Below, one piece after another: positions 29,775 through 39,415 of a DNA stretch of 64,000 bases. Position 1 is the first letter of the stretch. Each line of letters opens with the position of its first letter. The DNA lies in contig CAKZSV010000012.1 of NCBI GenBank assembly GCA_937921485.1, positions 1-64,000 of the forward strand, in the 5' to 3' direction. The translations under genes and the position numbers were made by a program. The notes under the pieces are model-generated. The model did not search any database, was not told where the DNA came from, and saw only the letters and a program-made list of their open reading frames with translations. This DNA is from an uncultured bacterium (lineage in GTDB: Bacteria > Spirochaetota > UBA4802 > JAGODF01).

Positions 29775-29942
29775 TTAGAAATACTGCACCGCGCCGATGC
29801 CCACGGAATACATCGTATTGGTGAGTTTTAGATCTATTCCCATGTTCATGTTAGGATTGGATTGTGCAGTTTCCATTGTGCCTTTCATAATTTCAACCGC
29901 GCCGTGTGAAATTAATGATAGAGCAGATGAATCAAGAAAATA
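29775..29942 (-). pseudogene. C-terminal remnant of an outer-membrane beta-barrel-like protein
   Basis: Minus-strand frame between TAG (29943-29945) and TAA (29775-29777): ...ISHGAVEIMKGTMETAQSNPNMNMGIDLKLTNTMYSVGIGAVQYF-stop; C-terminal aromatic residue; no start. Confidence 0.5.
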
Positions 29943-30025
29943 CTATTGACAACGTGGATTATTGGTGCATAGTTGTACCGCTTCTTCGTGAGAAAAATGA
30001 TATCATTACCCTTTTGGAGAAAAAA

Positions 30026-31417
30026 ATGAGAAAAAGCCTTCTTTTTGTATGTGTTCTGTGCGCTTTTGCGATAACCGCCTGCAAGCGCGACAGCGATGTA
30101 CTTGCAACCTACAACAGCGGCAAAATCACGCGCGGTGAATTTCACGAATGGCTTGATGCGCACCATATAAACCGTGACAGCATCATGAAAAAGAAAAAGC
30201 AGCAGGTGAACAAACTTCAGACTATGGGTCTGTGGAGGCTTGCGGCTGCTGAGGCGAAAAAAACTGGTTTCGATCAGTCGGAAGACTTCAAGGCGATGGC
30301 CGATCTTTCGACGGAATCGCAGCTTGTTGCAGTAGTTTTAAAAAAAGAAATCGGCGACAAGCCTGATTTTAACGAACCTGCCGTCAAGCTTCGCCAGATT
30401 ATGCTCAATGTGAAAAATTTCACAATGATAAACAACAAGCGCGTTGATTTAAAAGGCGCTGAACTTGAAAAGGAATTTGAAAAAGCCGTAAAAGAAGCGA
30501 AGGATATTATCGCCCGCCTTGATGCCGGAGACAGCTTCGAAGAGCTCGCAAAGAAACATTCGCAGGATTTTTCGAAGAGCAAGGGAGGAGAAGTTGGCTT
30601 CGTGGTCCGCTCGATGTTAGAACCGCCGCTTGCAAAAGTTGCCTTCGAACTTCCGGTGGGCCAGTATTCAAAAGAGCCCATTCGACTGAGCAATTCTGTC
30701 GCGATAGTGAAGGTTGAGGAGAAAACAAACCTCACTTCAAGGAATATTGAAGATGTGGTGGGAAACAAAGTACAGGCGGCAAGGTTAAAAAATAAGCTCG
30801 TACGAGAAGCAGGCGAAAATTATATCCTTAACTTGAAAAACGCGCCGGATGTGAGCGTTTCTCTGGAAAACATATCGAAAAAGGATAAAAATGCTGTACT
30901 CTACAAGATAGGCAATGACGTGTGCACGCTGGGCGATCTTGAAAAAAGAATCGATATCATAACGACAAGAATTTTCAAGGATCCGAAGGAAAAAAATAAA
31001 ATTACCGACGAGCAGAAAACCCGCCTTGCGGAAAGCATGCTGCGATATGCATTATTGAAACGCGTGGCGGAGCAGAAAGGCATTGTGCGCGATCCCGATT
31101 ATGTGAAGAAAATTGAGATACGGCGCGAATCGCTCCTTGCACGGGAATATATGAAGCAAATTGGCGGCAAAGATGCAAAAATCGCCGACAAAGAAATACG
31201 CGATGAATACGAAAGGAACAAGGACAAGCGATACTATACCATGAAAAAGGTCGGCGGGAAGAATCAGAAAGTGATCATGCCCTACTCCGAAGCGCGCGAG
31301 CGAATTGAAAAAACGCTTACGATGAAGCAGCAGTCTGCCGCGGTCAATGCGTGGAAGGATAAAGTGCTGCACGATGAAAATTTTAAGGTGATGGAAAACG
31401 AATTGTCGGGTGAATAA
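30026..31417 (+). CDS. Parvulin-type peptidylprolyl isomerase lipoprotein (SurA/PrsA-like)
   Basis: MRKSLLFVCVLCAFAITACKRD lipobox; parvulin signature LRQIML...GDSFEELAKKHSQDFSKSKGGEVGFV; ORF-track start 29906 is too early. Confidence 0.88.
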   Translation: MRKSLLFVCVLCAFAITACKRDSDVLATYNSGKITRGEFHEWLDAHHINRDSIMKKKKQQVNKLQTMGLWRLAAAEAKKTGFDQSEDFKAMADLSTESQLVAVVLKKEIGDKPDFNEPAVKLRQIMLNVKNFTMINNKRVDLKGAELEKEFEKAVKEAKDIIARLDAGDSFEELAKKHSQDFSKSKGGEVGFVVRSMLEPPLAKVAFELPVGQYSKEPIRLSNSVAIVKVEEKTNLTSRNIEDVVGNKVQAARLKNKLVREAGENYILNLKNAPDVSVSLENISKKDKNAVLYKIGNDVCTLGDLEKRIDIITTRIFKDPKEKNKITDEQKTRLAESMLRYALLKRVAEQKGIVRDPDYVKKIEIRRESLLAREYMKQIGGKDAKIADKEIRDEYERNKDKRYYTMKKVGGKNQKVIMPYSEARERIEKTLTMKQQSAAVNAWKDKVLHDENFKVMENELSGE

Positions 31418-31448
31418 AACGCACGACAGAGGCGCTGAAATCGGGCAA

Positions 31449-31483
31449 AAAAAAACCGCTCTCGCACCGGGGGCGGTTTTTAC
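31449..31483. terminator. Bidirectional terminator-like hairpin between convergent genes
   Basis: AAAAACCGC...GCGGTTTTT flanked by A- and T-runs. Confidence 0.65.
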
Positions 31484-31542
31484 TTAATATATTGTGCCCA
31501 CAAGGGAACATCCTTATAAATGGTTTTTAGAAGTTCCCTTAT
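31473..31542. repeat. Dispersed palindromic intergenic repeat, copy 1
   Basis: gcggtttttacttaatatattgtgcccacaagggaacatccttataaatggtttttagaagttcccttat; near-identical to 48093-48161. Confidence 0.9.
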
Positions 31543-32405
31543 TTTAGAAGCTCAATAATCCTCTCAAAGTCTTCGAGCGAATAGTAATTGATTTCAATCT
31601 TCCCGCGCTGTCCGGAATGTTTAATTTCGACTTTCGTGCCGAAAATGGATACGAGCATTTCTTCCATTTTTCTGATGTGGGGATTTTTTTCATTTCGCTT
31701 TTTTTGCTTTCCCTCTTCCGAGTACGAAGAAGCTATTGTTTCAGCTTCTCTCACGGAAAGGCCTTTTTTTATTATTTCACCGAATACTTCAAGCTGGCGA
31801 TTTTCCGGCACAGAGAGCAGCGCTTTTGCATGCCCGGAACTGATTCTTCCGTCTGAGATTGCCTGTTGTATGGTTTCCGGGAGCGTGAGAAGCCGGAGAG
31901 TGTTTGCCACGGTGGCACGATCTTTACCCACTTTATCGGCCACATCCTGCTGTTTCAGTTTAAAACGGCTGATGAGCATACGATAGGCCTTTGCTTCTTC
32001 AATCGGGTCTAAATTGGTGCGCTGAATATTTTCGATCAGGGCATAGGTAAGATTTTCTTGTTCTCCGGCATCAACAATGATTGCTTTAATCCGTGGAAAG
32101 CCGGCAAGTTTAGTTGCCCTGAGCCTTCTTTCGCCGGCAATGACAAAATAGCCGCCGGAGGACTTCCTGACGATGATGGGTTGAAGGAGCCCCACGGATT
32201 TAATCGATTCCGCGAGTTCTGCGAGTTCCGTTTCATTGAAATGCGTTCTCGGCTGGTCAGGGTTCGGGCTGATTGCATGGACATCGAGTTCGACGATTCT
32301 GGATGCGTCGCTTGTAATGATCGATTCCATTTTTTCGACCGGCTTGGCCGATTCGGATATGATGGCGCTAAGGCCCTTCCCCAGTACGCGCTTTTTATTT
32401 GTCAT
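31539..32405 (-). CDS. parB: Chromosome partitioning protein ParB
   Basis: LDVHAISPNPDQPRTHFNETELAELAESIKSVGLLQPIIVR, FVIAGERRLRATKLAG, HTH and GHAKALLS. Confidence 0.94.
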   Translation of the reverse strand: MTNKKRVLGKGLSAIISESAKPVEKMESIITSDASRIVELDVHAISPNPDQPRTHFNETELAELAESIKSVGLLQPIIVRKSSGGYFVIAGERRLRATKLAGFPRIKAIIVDAGEQENLTYALIENIQRTNLDPIEEAKAYRMLISRFKLKQQDVADKVGKDRATVANTLRLLTLPETIQQAISDGRISSGHAKALLSVPENRQLEVFGEIIKKGLSVREAETIASSYSEEGKQKKRNEKNPHIRKMEEMLVSIFGTKVEIKHSGQRGKIEINYYSLEDFERIIELLK

Positions 32406-33159
32406 TGTTCAATACCTCTGCGGCAAGCTTTTCATACGTTTCACTCCCCACGCAATGGCGATCATACACATTGATAGGCTTGCCGAACGATGGAGCTTCC
32501 GAAAGCTTCACGTTGCGGGGAATGATTGTGGAAAAAACTTTGTCTTTAAAATAATCCCGAATATCGTTCACCACCTGCTGGGAAAGATTGGTTCTCGAAT
32601 CGTACATGGTGAGCAGAACTCCTTCAATGCGAAGGTTGCGGTTGAGCTTTTCCTGAACCATCGCGATAATTTTCAAAAGTTGACTTAAGCCCTCCAGTGC
32701 ATAATATTCGCATTGCAGAGGAATAAGCACCGTATCCGCGGCCACAAGGCTGTTCAATGTGAGAATTCCAAGCGAAGGGGGACAATCGATAAAAATAAAA
32801 TCATATTCATTTTTTATTGTTTTTATTGCATTTCGCAGGATGAATTCTTTATTATCCTGGTCGAGTAGGTCAACCTGAGCGCCGGAAAGATGAATATTCG
32901 AAGGCACAATAAAGAGATTTTCAATGGCGGTTTTGAAGATCGCATCTTTGATGTCGATTGATCCGATGAGCACTTCATATACGGTTGAGCCAAGTTCCTC
33001 AACATTGATACCCAGCCCGTAGCCCGCGTTGGCCTGAGGATCGATGTCGATTATGAGCACTCGCCGCCCTTTTTCGGCGATGAATGATGCCAGATTTATC
33101 GTGGTGGTGGTTTTGCCGACTCCACCCTTCTGATTTGATATGGAAATTATTCTTCCCAT
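32395..33159 (-). CDS. parA: Chromosome partitioning ATPase ParA
   Basis: Start MGRIISISNQKGGVGKTTTTINLA at 33159 (deviant Walker A), DFIFIDCPPSLGILTLNSL; the longer ORF start is unlikely. Confidence 0.95.
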   Translation of the reverse strand: MGRIISISNQKGGVGKTTTTINLASFIAEKGRRVLIIDIDPQANAGYGLGINVEELGSTVYEVLIGSIDIKDAIFKTAIENLFIVPSNIHLSGAQVDLLDQDNKEFILRNAIKTIKNEYDFIFIDCPPSLGILTLNSLVAADTVLIPLQCEYYALEGLSQLLKIIAMVQEKLNRNLRIEGVLLTMYDSRTNLSQQVVNDIRDYFKDKVFSTIIPRNVKLSEAPSFGKPINVYDRHCVGSETYEKLAAEVLNNDK

Positions 33160-33170
33160 TGCAAGCCTGC

Positions 33171-34373
33171 CTAACGTCTGATTCGCCCGCCAATTTCTTT
33201 TGGATGAGAGAGCCGATACGCGGTGATGATGACCGAAACGATGAAAACCGCTATACATGCTAAAACGATCCTGGCTACCGTTACGTATGGAATAAGCCGC
33301 CATCCGGATGCGGTAATCACGGCAAACGGCGTGTATGGATAATCACCGCTTCCATATAAAGATAGTACATATTCACCTGAATGCGCTGTGTTTACGTCAA
33401 TAGAAAAAATATTAGAACCGGTATCTTTTGAAAAAACAAGCTGCATGTCTTTCGTGTACAGGTCAACTTGAAAAAGGCCTTTTTCGGCATAAAAATATAT
33501 AGTGTTTCGACCTTTTTGCAAAAGGACGGTATGGGAGCGGACGTTTTCGCCCGGCAGAATGGTGTCGAGTATTTCGGTTGTGATATTCTGGTTCCATTTG
33601 TTGATTATGCGGGTGTGATGTTGAAGCATACCTTTTCGGGAGATTCTAAATACCATGTAGCGCATAATTTCATCGGCTGTCTGCGATGAATGATAACTTG
33701 AATAGATTATTTCCCCGGAACCGCGCTGCATCAGTGAAATGATATTCGCCCGCAGTTCGCCGCGGGGAGTGCCTGCCTCTCCCTCGGCCAGCGTGCTTGC
33801 ATCTCTGCAAGATTTCACAAGCACCCAGCCTTCATGCGGCATGAAAAAATCCGCCTTTTCTCTGTTCATGAATAAACGTAGCGGGCCGTTCAATTTCGTA
33901 GCATATCTTCCGGAAATGCCGAGATTGGGGAAGTTGAAATAAAAATCGAAACAGTTGTATGCTTTCTGAAGAATTTCGTACGAAAAATCTGAAAAGTAGG
34001 CGGAACCACCGGAAGAAACGAAATCTTTAATATTTTCAGTTATTTTTTCTGTTTCGATTTTCTTTTGCAGATCTTTAAGCGATACATTCAGCACATAATA
34101 TCCGCTGGCAGAAACATCGATGTTCGATTCGAGCGATCGTCCAAACCCGCAGGGGAAAAATACGGCTGCATGTTTTTTTAAAACATCTTTCTTTTCAAGA
34201 TCATTGAACTGAATAATTTCAAAGGGGATTTTGTAGTGATTGAGCAGAATTTCTATGTGGTCAAATCTCCCTTTAACAAGCCCGACGGGTTTTTCCTCTG
34301 CATAATTTTCAGACGGAAGTGCCAGTACACAAGTGGCTGAAATCACTATTGTGAAAATCCATTTCCCGGTCAT
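33171..34373 (-). CDS. Secreted/membrane-anchored hypothetical protein
   Basis: Signal peptide, FVSSGGSAYFSDFSY, C-terminal TM VARIVLACIAVFIVSVIITAY; ATGA overlap with upstream ORF. Confidence 0.65.
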   Translation of the reverse strand: MTGKWIFTIVISATCVLALPSENYAEEKPVGLVKGRFDHIEILLNHYKIPFEIIQFNDLEKKDVLKKHAAVFFPCGFGRSLESNIDVSASGYYVLNVSLKDLQKKIETEKITENIKDFVSSGGSAYFSDFSYEILQKAYNCFDFYFNFPNLGISGRYATKLNGPLRLFMNREKADFFMPHEGWVLVKSCRDASTLAEGEAGTPRGELRANIISLMQRGSGEIIYSSYHSSQTADEIMRYMVFRISRKGMLQHHTRIINKWNQNITTEILDTILPGENVRSHTVLLQKGRNTIYFYAEKGLFQVDLYTKDMQLVFSKDTGSNIFSIDVNTAHSGEYVLSLYGSGDYPYTPFAVITASGWRLIPYVTVARIVLACIAVFIVSVIITAYRLSHPKEIGGRIRR

Positions 34374-36313
34374 GGCTGTTCGGCCAGCTCGCGCAGCGTT
34401 TTGAGTATTTTTTTTCTTTCTTCGAGGTCTGCGATGATTTCGTCATCGCCGCATTCATACGCCATCTGATAGCAAAAGGCGGTGATGAACACCATAAGTC
34501 CTTCATTAAAATCCGGATGCAGTATCGCCTGCCCGGAAAACGATTTTGACAGATGAGTTGCATCGTGAAGCGCTTTGAACCGGCAATCGTGATACGGCAA
34601 AGCGCGCAATCCCTCCTTGAGTTCGGAATCGCGGGAAGCTTTATCGAGCGGGACCCGCATTGCAGATATATCAGAGGCAGGCCTGCCGCGGCGGACCCAG
34701 TTTTTATGGCCGTCAATGACTTCATGGAGAGTTCTGGCGAATCTTTGAAATACGCCTCCAATCTTTTTTAAGAGTGTACCAACGCTAATCATCGATTTAA
34801 TCTGGCCTTTGAATATTTTCTGAAGCTCATCGTAGGAAATAATCATGTTGGGATTGTTCATGCGGAAGTAATAAAACTCTTTCATTATTTCATCGAATTC
34901 CCGGATTTCCCTTTCGAAAAAAGAGGCGTCGAATATACGCCCCTCGATAGTATCCTTTGAATCTGTTTCAAAAAATAGTATGCCTCCGTCAAGGATATGA
35001 AGAAAAAAGGTTTTGAAGTAATTTACCAGCCCGTCGATAAACGCGATGAAATCGGTTTTATATACTTCGGAAGAATCGCCCCGGCGTTTATCGATAATGC
35101 GCCACTGGTCGTCAAAACAGCGCAAAAGGAGATTTTCCCCGGATATTTCAGTTTTAAGGAGTAAATATATTTCCTCGAAGTGGCCGAGCTCTTCTTTTAT
35201 CGATTCAATTTTATTTTTCCGAAGGCTTTCATCGTCTTTACCGCATTTTTTCAAGGCAGCGGCGTCATAGTGATAGGAATCGTCTTTTACTGTTATTATC
35301 GATGTTTTATAGTATGTGGCAATTTCATCCATCTTCACCTCGCGCTGAAATACAAGCGCTTCCTGAAGGGCTATGAGAAGCCAGGGGAGCGATGGAATTC
35401 CGTAGGTACGCTCAAGGTGATATGTAAGAGCGCATTCGCCGCTCTGCAGGGAAAGAAAAAATGTCCTGATTGCCATAACGGCGGCGTATTTCTTTTTTTC
35501 CGCTTCTAAATTGAATTTTTCCTTTTCCCTTTTTGTTTTATCGCTGTCGCGCTCATTTATCATGGCTTTCCGGTAGCCTTCAAGGTTTGAAACGGCGTTT
35601 TCAAACACATTAATGATATGCTCTTTGGTTTCTACGGGCAGCATAAAATATGAAAGAAAACCGGAAGTAAAGTCTCTTAGCTCCCGTTCGTAATCTTCCC
35701 TCTCCATCCATTTAATGGTATCAAAGGAATACCGCGAAAGGGTGATAGAGGGGATGTGCGTTTTAAGCTTTGAAAGATAGTTGAAAGAGGCAATATCGTT
35801 AAAAGCATCATCCTGCAGGAGTGATACGAGTACCTCATCGATGAGCGAAAATGCGGTATCTCTAAAGTGTGCCACATCGCCTAATATTTTCAGAAGTTTT
35901 TTTGTGGGGATGAGGCGCTTTTTAAACCAGAAGCCGATTTTATTGCCGGAGCGTATGAGGTATCGTTTTTTAAAAATGCCGTATTTTTTATATTTTTTCA
36001 AGATGTCGTCTATATAGGCATTTGTCGCTGCAGGGGTGATTACCGGTGTTGCTTCAGAGGCCTCGACCATTTTACTGCTTCTTTTTTTCTGCTGATTTAG
36101 CTCGATACTGGTGAAGAGCGGTCCTTTCACCGGTTTGTCGGGGCATGTCTGGATGAGTTCAATTACCGCGCTGTATCGCTCCTCGTCCAGGAGAGATTTA
36201 TTGTTGAGCAGGGATCTCACTATTTCCATTTTTTCGGAAGGGATGTCTTTGCTCAAAAGAAGCGACTTCGCCCTTCGTTCGATTTTTTTTATGTCTTTTC
36301 CTTCAGGCATCAT
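34370..36313 (-). CDS. Large conserved hypothetical protein, possibly DUF5312-like
   Basis: 647-aa ORF with no catalytic motif recognised; family call is tentative. Confidence 0.6.
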   Translation of the reverse strand: MMPEGKDIKKIERRAKSLLLSKDIPSEKMEIVRSLLNNKSLLDEERYSAVIELIQTCPDKPVKGPLFTSIELNQQKKRSSKMVEASEATPVITPAATNAYIDDILKKYKKYGIFKKRYLIRSGNKIGFWFKKRLIPTKKLLKILGDVAHFRDTAFSLIDEVLVSLLQDDAFNDIASFNYLSKLKTHIPSITLSRYSFDTIKWMEREDYERELRDFTSGFLSYFMLPVETKEHIINVFENAVSNLEGYRKAMINERDSDKTKREKEKFNLEAEKKKYAAVMAIRTFFLSLQSGECALTYHLERTYGIPSLPWLLIALQEALVFQREVKMDEIATYYKTSIITVKDDSYHYDAAALKKCGKDDESLRKNKIESIKEELGHFEEIYLLLKTEISGENLLLRCFDDQWRIIDKRRGDSSEVYKTDFIAFIDGLVNYFKTFFLHILDGGILFFETDSKDTIEGRIFDASFFEREIREFDEIMKEFYYFRMNNPNMIISYDELQKIFKGQIKSMISVGTLLKKIGGVFQRFARTLHEVIDGHKNWVRRGRPASDISAMRVPLDKASRDSELKEGLRALPYHDCRFKALHDATHLSKSFSGQAILHPDFNEGLMVFITAFCYQMAYECGDDEIIADLEERKKILKTLRELAEQP

Positions 36314-36481
36314 ACTTTTCCGATATGGTAGTATATGACGGCCTTATATATCAACATCAAGTGTTTATTTTCAACAAAAAAAAGAAAGAAGTTTCATCAT
36401 TTTTATTTGACCTGAATACCCGCTTTTTCAACGATAATGTACTTTCACAAGGGTAGATTATTCGGAGAGCGAGATTACGCG

Positions 36482-37318
36482 ATGGCATTAACAAAAGCGG
36501 AAGTGATAGATATTGTGCGGCTTGCACTCAGAGAAGATGTTGGAACAGGTGATATCACCACCACAGCAATATTTGTGGGCACCGAGCCGGGAAATGCAAA
36601 AATAATCGCGAAAGAGGATGGCGTTTTCTGCGCTGGCAGACTGCCCGGTTATATTTACGGCGAACTTGACCCATCCGTTAGAATTACATATCTCATTGAG
36701 GATGGAAAAACCATCCGGACAGGCGATACTGCAATCGAACTCAATGGTCCCGCAGCGTCGCTTTTGACCGGCGAACGGGTGACACTGAATTTTTTACAGC
36801 GCATGTGCGGAATCGCCACCGCAAGTGCAAAAGCAGTACAGATGCTCAAAGGGACTGGCATTACGCTGCTTGATACGAGAAAGACGGCCCCGGGACTTCG
36901 TGCGATCGATAAATATGCCGTGAAAACGGGAGGCGGGCAGAATCATCGTTTCGGCCTTTTTGATATGGTGATGATTAAAGATAATCACATAAAAGCCGCC
37001 GGGGGCATCATTCCCGCCGTCGAAGCGGTGCGCAGAGTTCATGGAAGCCGTTACAGAATAGAAGTAGAAACAAAGAATGAAGAAGAAGTGATGCAGGCGC
37101 TTGATGCGGGAGCCGATATCATCATGCTCGACAATATGAGCGTTGATGCCATGGCATCGTGCGTAAAGCTGATCGCGAAAAAAGCAAAAACCGAAATATC
37201 GGGGAATATCACCGAAGATCGCCTCGCGGCGATTAAGAATTTAGGAGTGACCTATGTTTCCATGGGGGCGCTCACGCATTCGGTGAAGGCGTTTGATCTT
37301 TCGATGCAATTTGAATGA
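36482..37318 (+). CDS. nadC: Nicotinate-nucleotide pyrophosphorylase (carboxylating)
   Basis: REDVGTGDITT, LLDTRKTAPGLRAIDKYAVKTGGGQNHRFGLFDMVMIKDNH; start at 36482. Confidence 0.96.
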   Translation: MALTKAEVIDIVRLALREDVGTGDITTTAIFVGTEPGNAKIIAKEDGVFCAGRLPGYIYGELDPSVRITYLIEDGKTIRTGDTAIELNGPAASLLTGERVTLNFLQRMCGIATASAKAVQMLKGTGITLLDTRKTAPGLRAIDKYAVKTGGGQNHRFGLFDMVMIKDNHIKAAGGIIPAVEAVRRVHGSRYRIEVETKNEEEVMQALDAGADIIMLDNMSVDAMASCVKLIAKKAKTEISGNITEDRLAAIKNLGVTYVSMGALTHSVKAFDLSMQFE

Positions 37319-37374
37319 GAAAAAATTATGACAATGCGCACGCATGATTGTGGTGTCGGCGCGACTGGTGCTGG

Positions 37375-38058
37375 TCATAGAGATTGGAGTTTCGCAAGGT
37401 CTTCATATTTCCCTATCATAATCATCATCATGCGTTCATGTATGATATCATCAGCGGAAGGTGCCATTTTTACCGTGATATTTCGATCATCTAAAAGTGG
37501 CAATTGGTCTCCTGAAAAATATTTAAGTCCGATTACCTGGCAATTATAGGTATTTGGAATTCTGAGCTCTTTGAGTGATTTTCCCAGGAACTTCTTCGGC
37601 GGTACGATTTCAATTATGCCGTAGTCCTCTCCTAATGGGAGATAATCAACAACGTTTTTCATGGCAAGAGTCCGCGCAAGCCTCAAGGCCATGTCTCTTT
37701 CAGGAAAAATGACATCGCTGACTCCGATGTGGGTGAGAATTTTGCCGTGATCATCGGTGATCGCGCGTACGATGATGCGCGTGAGGCCGATTTCCTTGAG
37801 GTACAGCGATATGAGAATGCTCGGTTCCATTTTCTGACCGATGCTCACCACCGCGCCGTCGAAATCCTTCAAGGATAATGCTTCGAGCACTTCGCGTTTC
37901 GAAGCGTCTCCCATGATAACGTGCGTGAGGAATTCTTTCGCTTCGTTGACCGTTTCACGCGATTGGTCAATGCCGAGCACTTCGCAGCCATTTTCGATGA
38001 GACTTCTGGCCAGAGTGAGGCCGAAATTTCCAAGTCCGATTACCAGAAATTTTTTCAT
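37375..38058 (-). CDS. ktrA: K+ uptake regulatory protein, TrkA/KtrA-like
   Basis: FLVIGLGNFGLTLARSLIENGCEVLGID Rossmann motif; single RCK_N/RCK_C arrangement. Confidence 0.88.
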   Translation of the reverse strand: MKKFLVIGLGNFGLTLARSLIENGCEVLGIDQSRETVNEAKEFLTHVIMGDASKREVLEALSLKDFDGAVVSIGQKMEPSILISLYLKEIGLTRIIVRAITDDHGKILTHIGVSDVIFPERDMALRLARTLAMKNVVDYLPLGEDYGIIEIVPPKKFLGKSLKELRIPNTYNCQVIGLKYFSGDQLPLLDDRNITVKMAPSADDIIHERMMMIMIGKYEDLAKLQSL

Positions 38059-38065
38059 AATTCTA

Positions 38066-39415
38066 TCATCCTATCATGATGTGTTCGTCGGGGTACAGGA
38101 TTTCAGATTCGCGCTTCCTCTCCGCAAGCGCCATCATAAGCGTGAGCGGTCCCAACCGCCCAATGAACATGACGATACAAATGAATATTTTCCCAACTTC
38201 CGATAGCTTTGATGTGGTGCCTAAAGAAAGGCCCACGGTGCCAAACGCCGAAACTGTTTCGAAAAGAACTTTCAGCATCGGCTCGCTATGATCTGTCACT
38301 CCAACAGTCTGAACAAGAAACACAAAGAGGAAAATGAATGTAACCGATAATAACACCAGAAGCATGCTTTTGTCAACTGTGTCTTCATCAATTGCTCTGT
38401 TCCACACGACAAGCTGTTTCCTTCCTTTGAATTTTGAAATGATCATTAACAATATAATTGCCGCGGTTGTCGTCTTGATGCCTCCGGCGATGGAACCGGG
38501 AGAGCCTCCGATGAACATGAACACCATCATGAAAAGCTGAGAACCCTGCTGGAATTGTGAAATATCGACAGTATTAAAGCCTGCCGTTCTGCAGGTGACT
38601 GAATGGAAAAGAGAAACGAGAACGCGCTCGCCGGATGGCATCGCGGACATCGAATGGTTCCATTCAAGGATCATGATGACCGCGGCGCCGGAGAATATCA
38701 ATACCGTTGTTACCAGCAGCGCGAGTCGTGCATGATGTGAAAATCCGGAAAAAAAATGCTTGTTGAAGTTATGCGCGAATTGCCGCCGAATTTCATGAAT
38801 CACCACAAAGCCAAGGCCGCCGATGATGATGGCAAGCATGATGAAGATATTCAAAGCGATATTGCCACGGTAGTTTTCCAGATTATTAGAAAAGGTTGAA
38901 AAACCTGCGTTGCAGAAAGCAGATACGGAGTGAAAGGCGGCATGCCCGAGTGCATCAACAGGCGAATAATCATGAAGGAATATCAAAAAAAGTCCGATTG
39001 CGATAATTGCTTCAAAAAAGAAGGTGTACAGCACAATTCTTCCAAGAAGATTACGAATAGGGATTTTTCGTATATCGCTATAGAGATTCTCAAAGGCGAA
39101 GCGCCATTTAAGGGAAATGCTTTTCTGAAACATGGAAACCATGGCCAGCGAAAATGTCATGATGCCGAGGCCTCCGAACTGAATGAGCAAAGCAATAATT
39201 ATTTTTCCGAAAAGAGTGAAATCGAGTGCAGTATCCTTCACAATCAAGCCTGTGACGCAAACCGCCGAGGTGGAGGTGAACAAAGCATCAACAAAGCTAA
39301 TCCCCGACGCGGAGGCGACAGGGATCATAAGAAGGAATGCGCCTGATACAATAAGCAGAATGAAGCTTAGCAGCACCTTCTGGACAGGCGATAATTGCAA
39401 AATGTTATTTTTCAT
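38066..39415 (-). CDS. ktrB: K+ transporter membrane subunit, TrkH/KtrB-like
   Basis: TSTSAVCVTGLIVKD, SVSAFCNAGFSTF, SVTCRTAGFNTVDI, ETVSAFGTVGLSLG selectivity-filter repeats. Confidence 0.93.
   Translation of the reverse strand: MKNNILQLSPVQKVLLSFILLIVSGAFLLMIPVASASGISFVDALFTSTSAVCVTGLIVKDTALDFTLFGKIIIALLIQFGGLGIMTFSLAMVSMFQKSISLKWRFAFENLYSDIRKIPIRNLLGRIVLYTFFFEAIIAIGLFLIFLHDYSPVDALGHAAFHSVSAFCNAGFSTFSNNLENYRGNIALNIFIMLAIIIGGLGFVVIHEIRRQFAHNFNKHFFSGFSHHARLALLVTTVLIFSGAAVIMILEWNHSMSAMPSGERVLVSLFHSVTCRTAGFNTVDISQFQQGSQLFMMVFMFIGGSPGSIAGGIKTTTAAIILLMIISKFKGRKQLVVWNRAIDEDTVDKSMLLVLLSVTFIFLFVFLVQTVGVTDHSEPMLKVLFETVSAFGTVGLSLGTTSKLSEVGKIFICIVMFIGRLGPLTLMMALAERKRESEILYPDEHIMIG

Noticed and set aside
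29906-30025. N-terminal extension of the parvulin ORF
   Set aside because: A lipoprotein signal peptide starts at ATG 30026; the upstream extension overlaps the barrel-tail remnant and is not signal-like.
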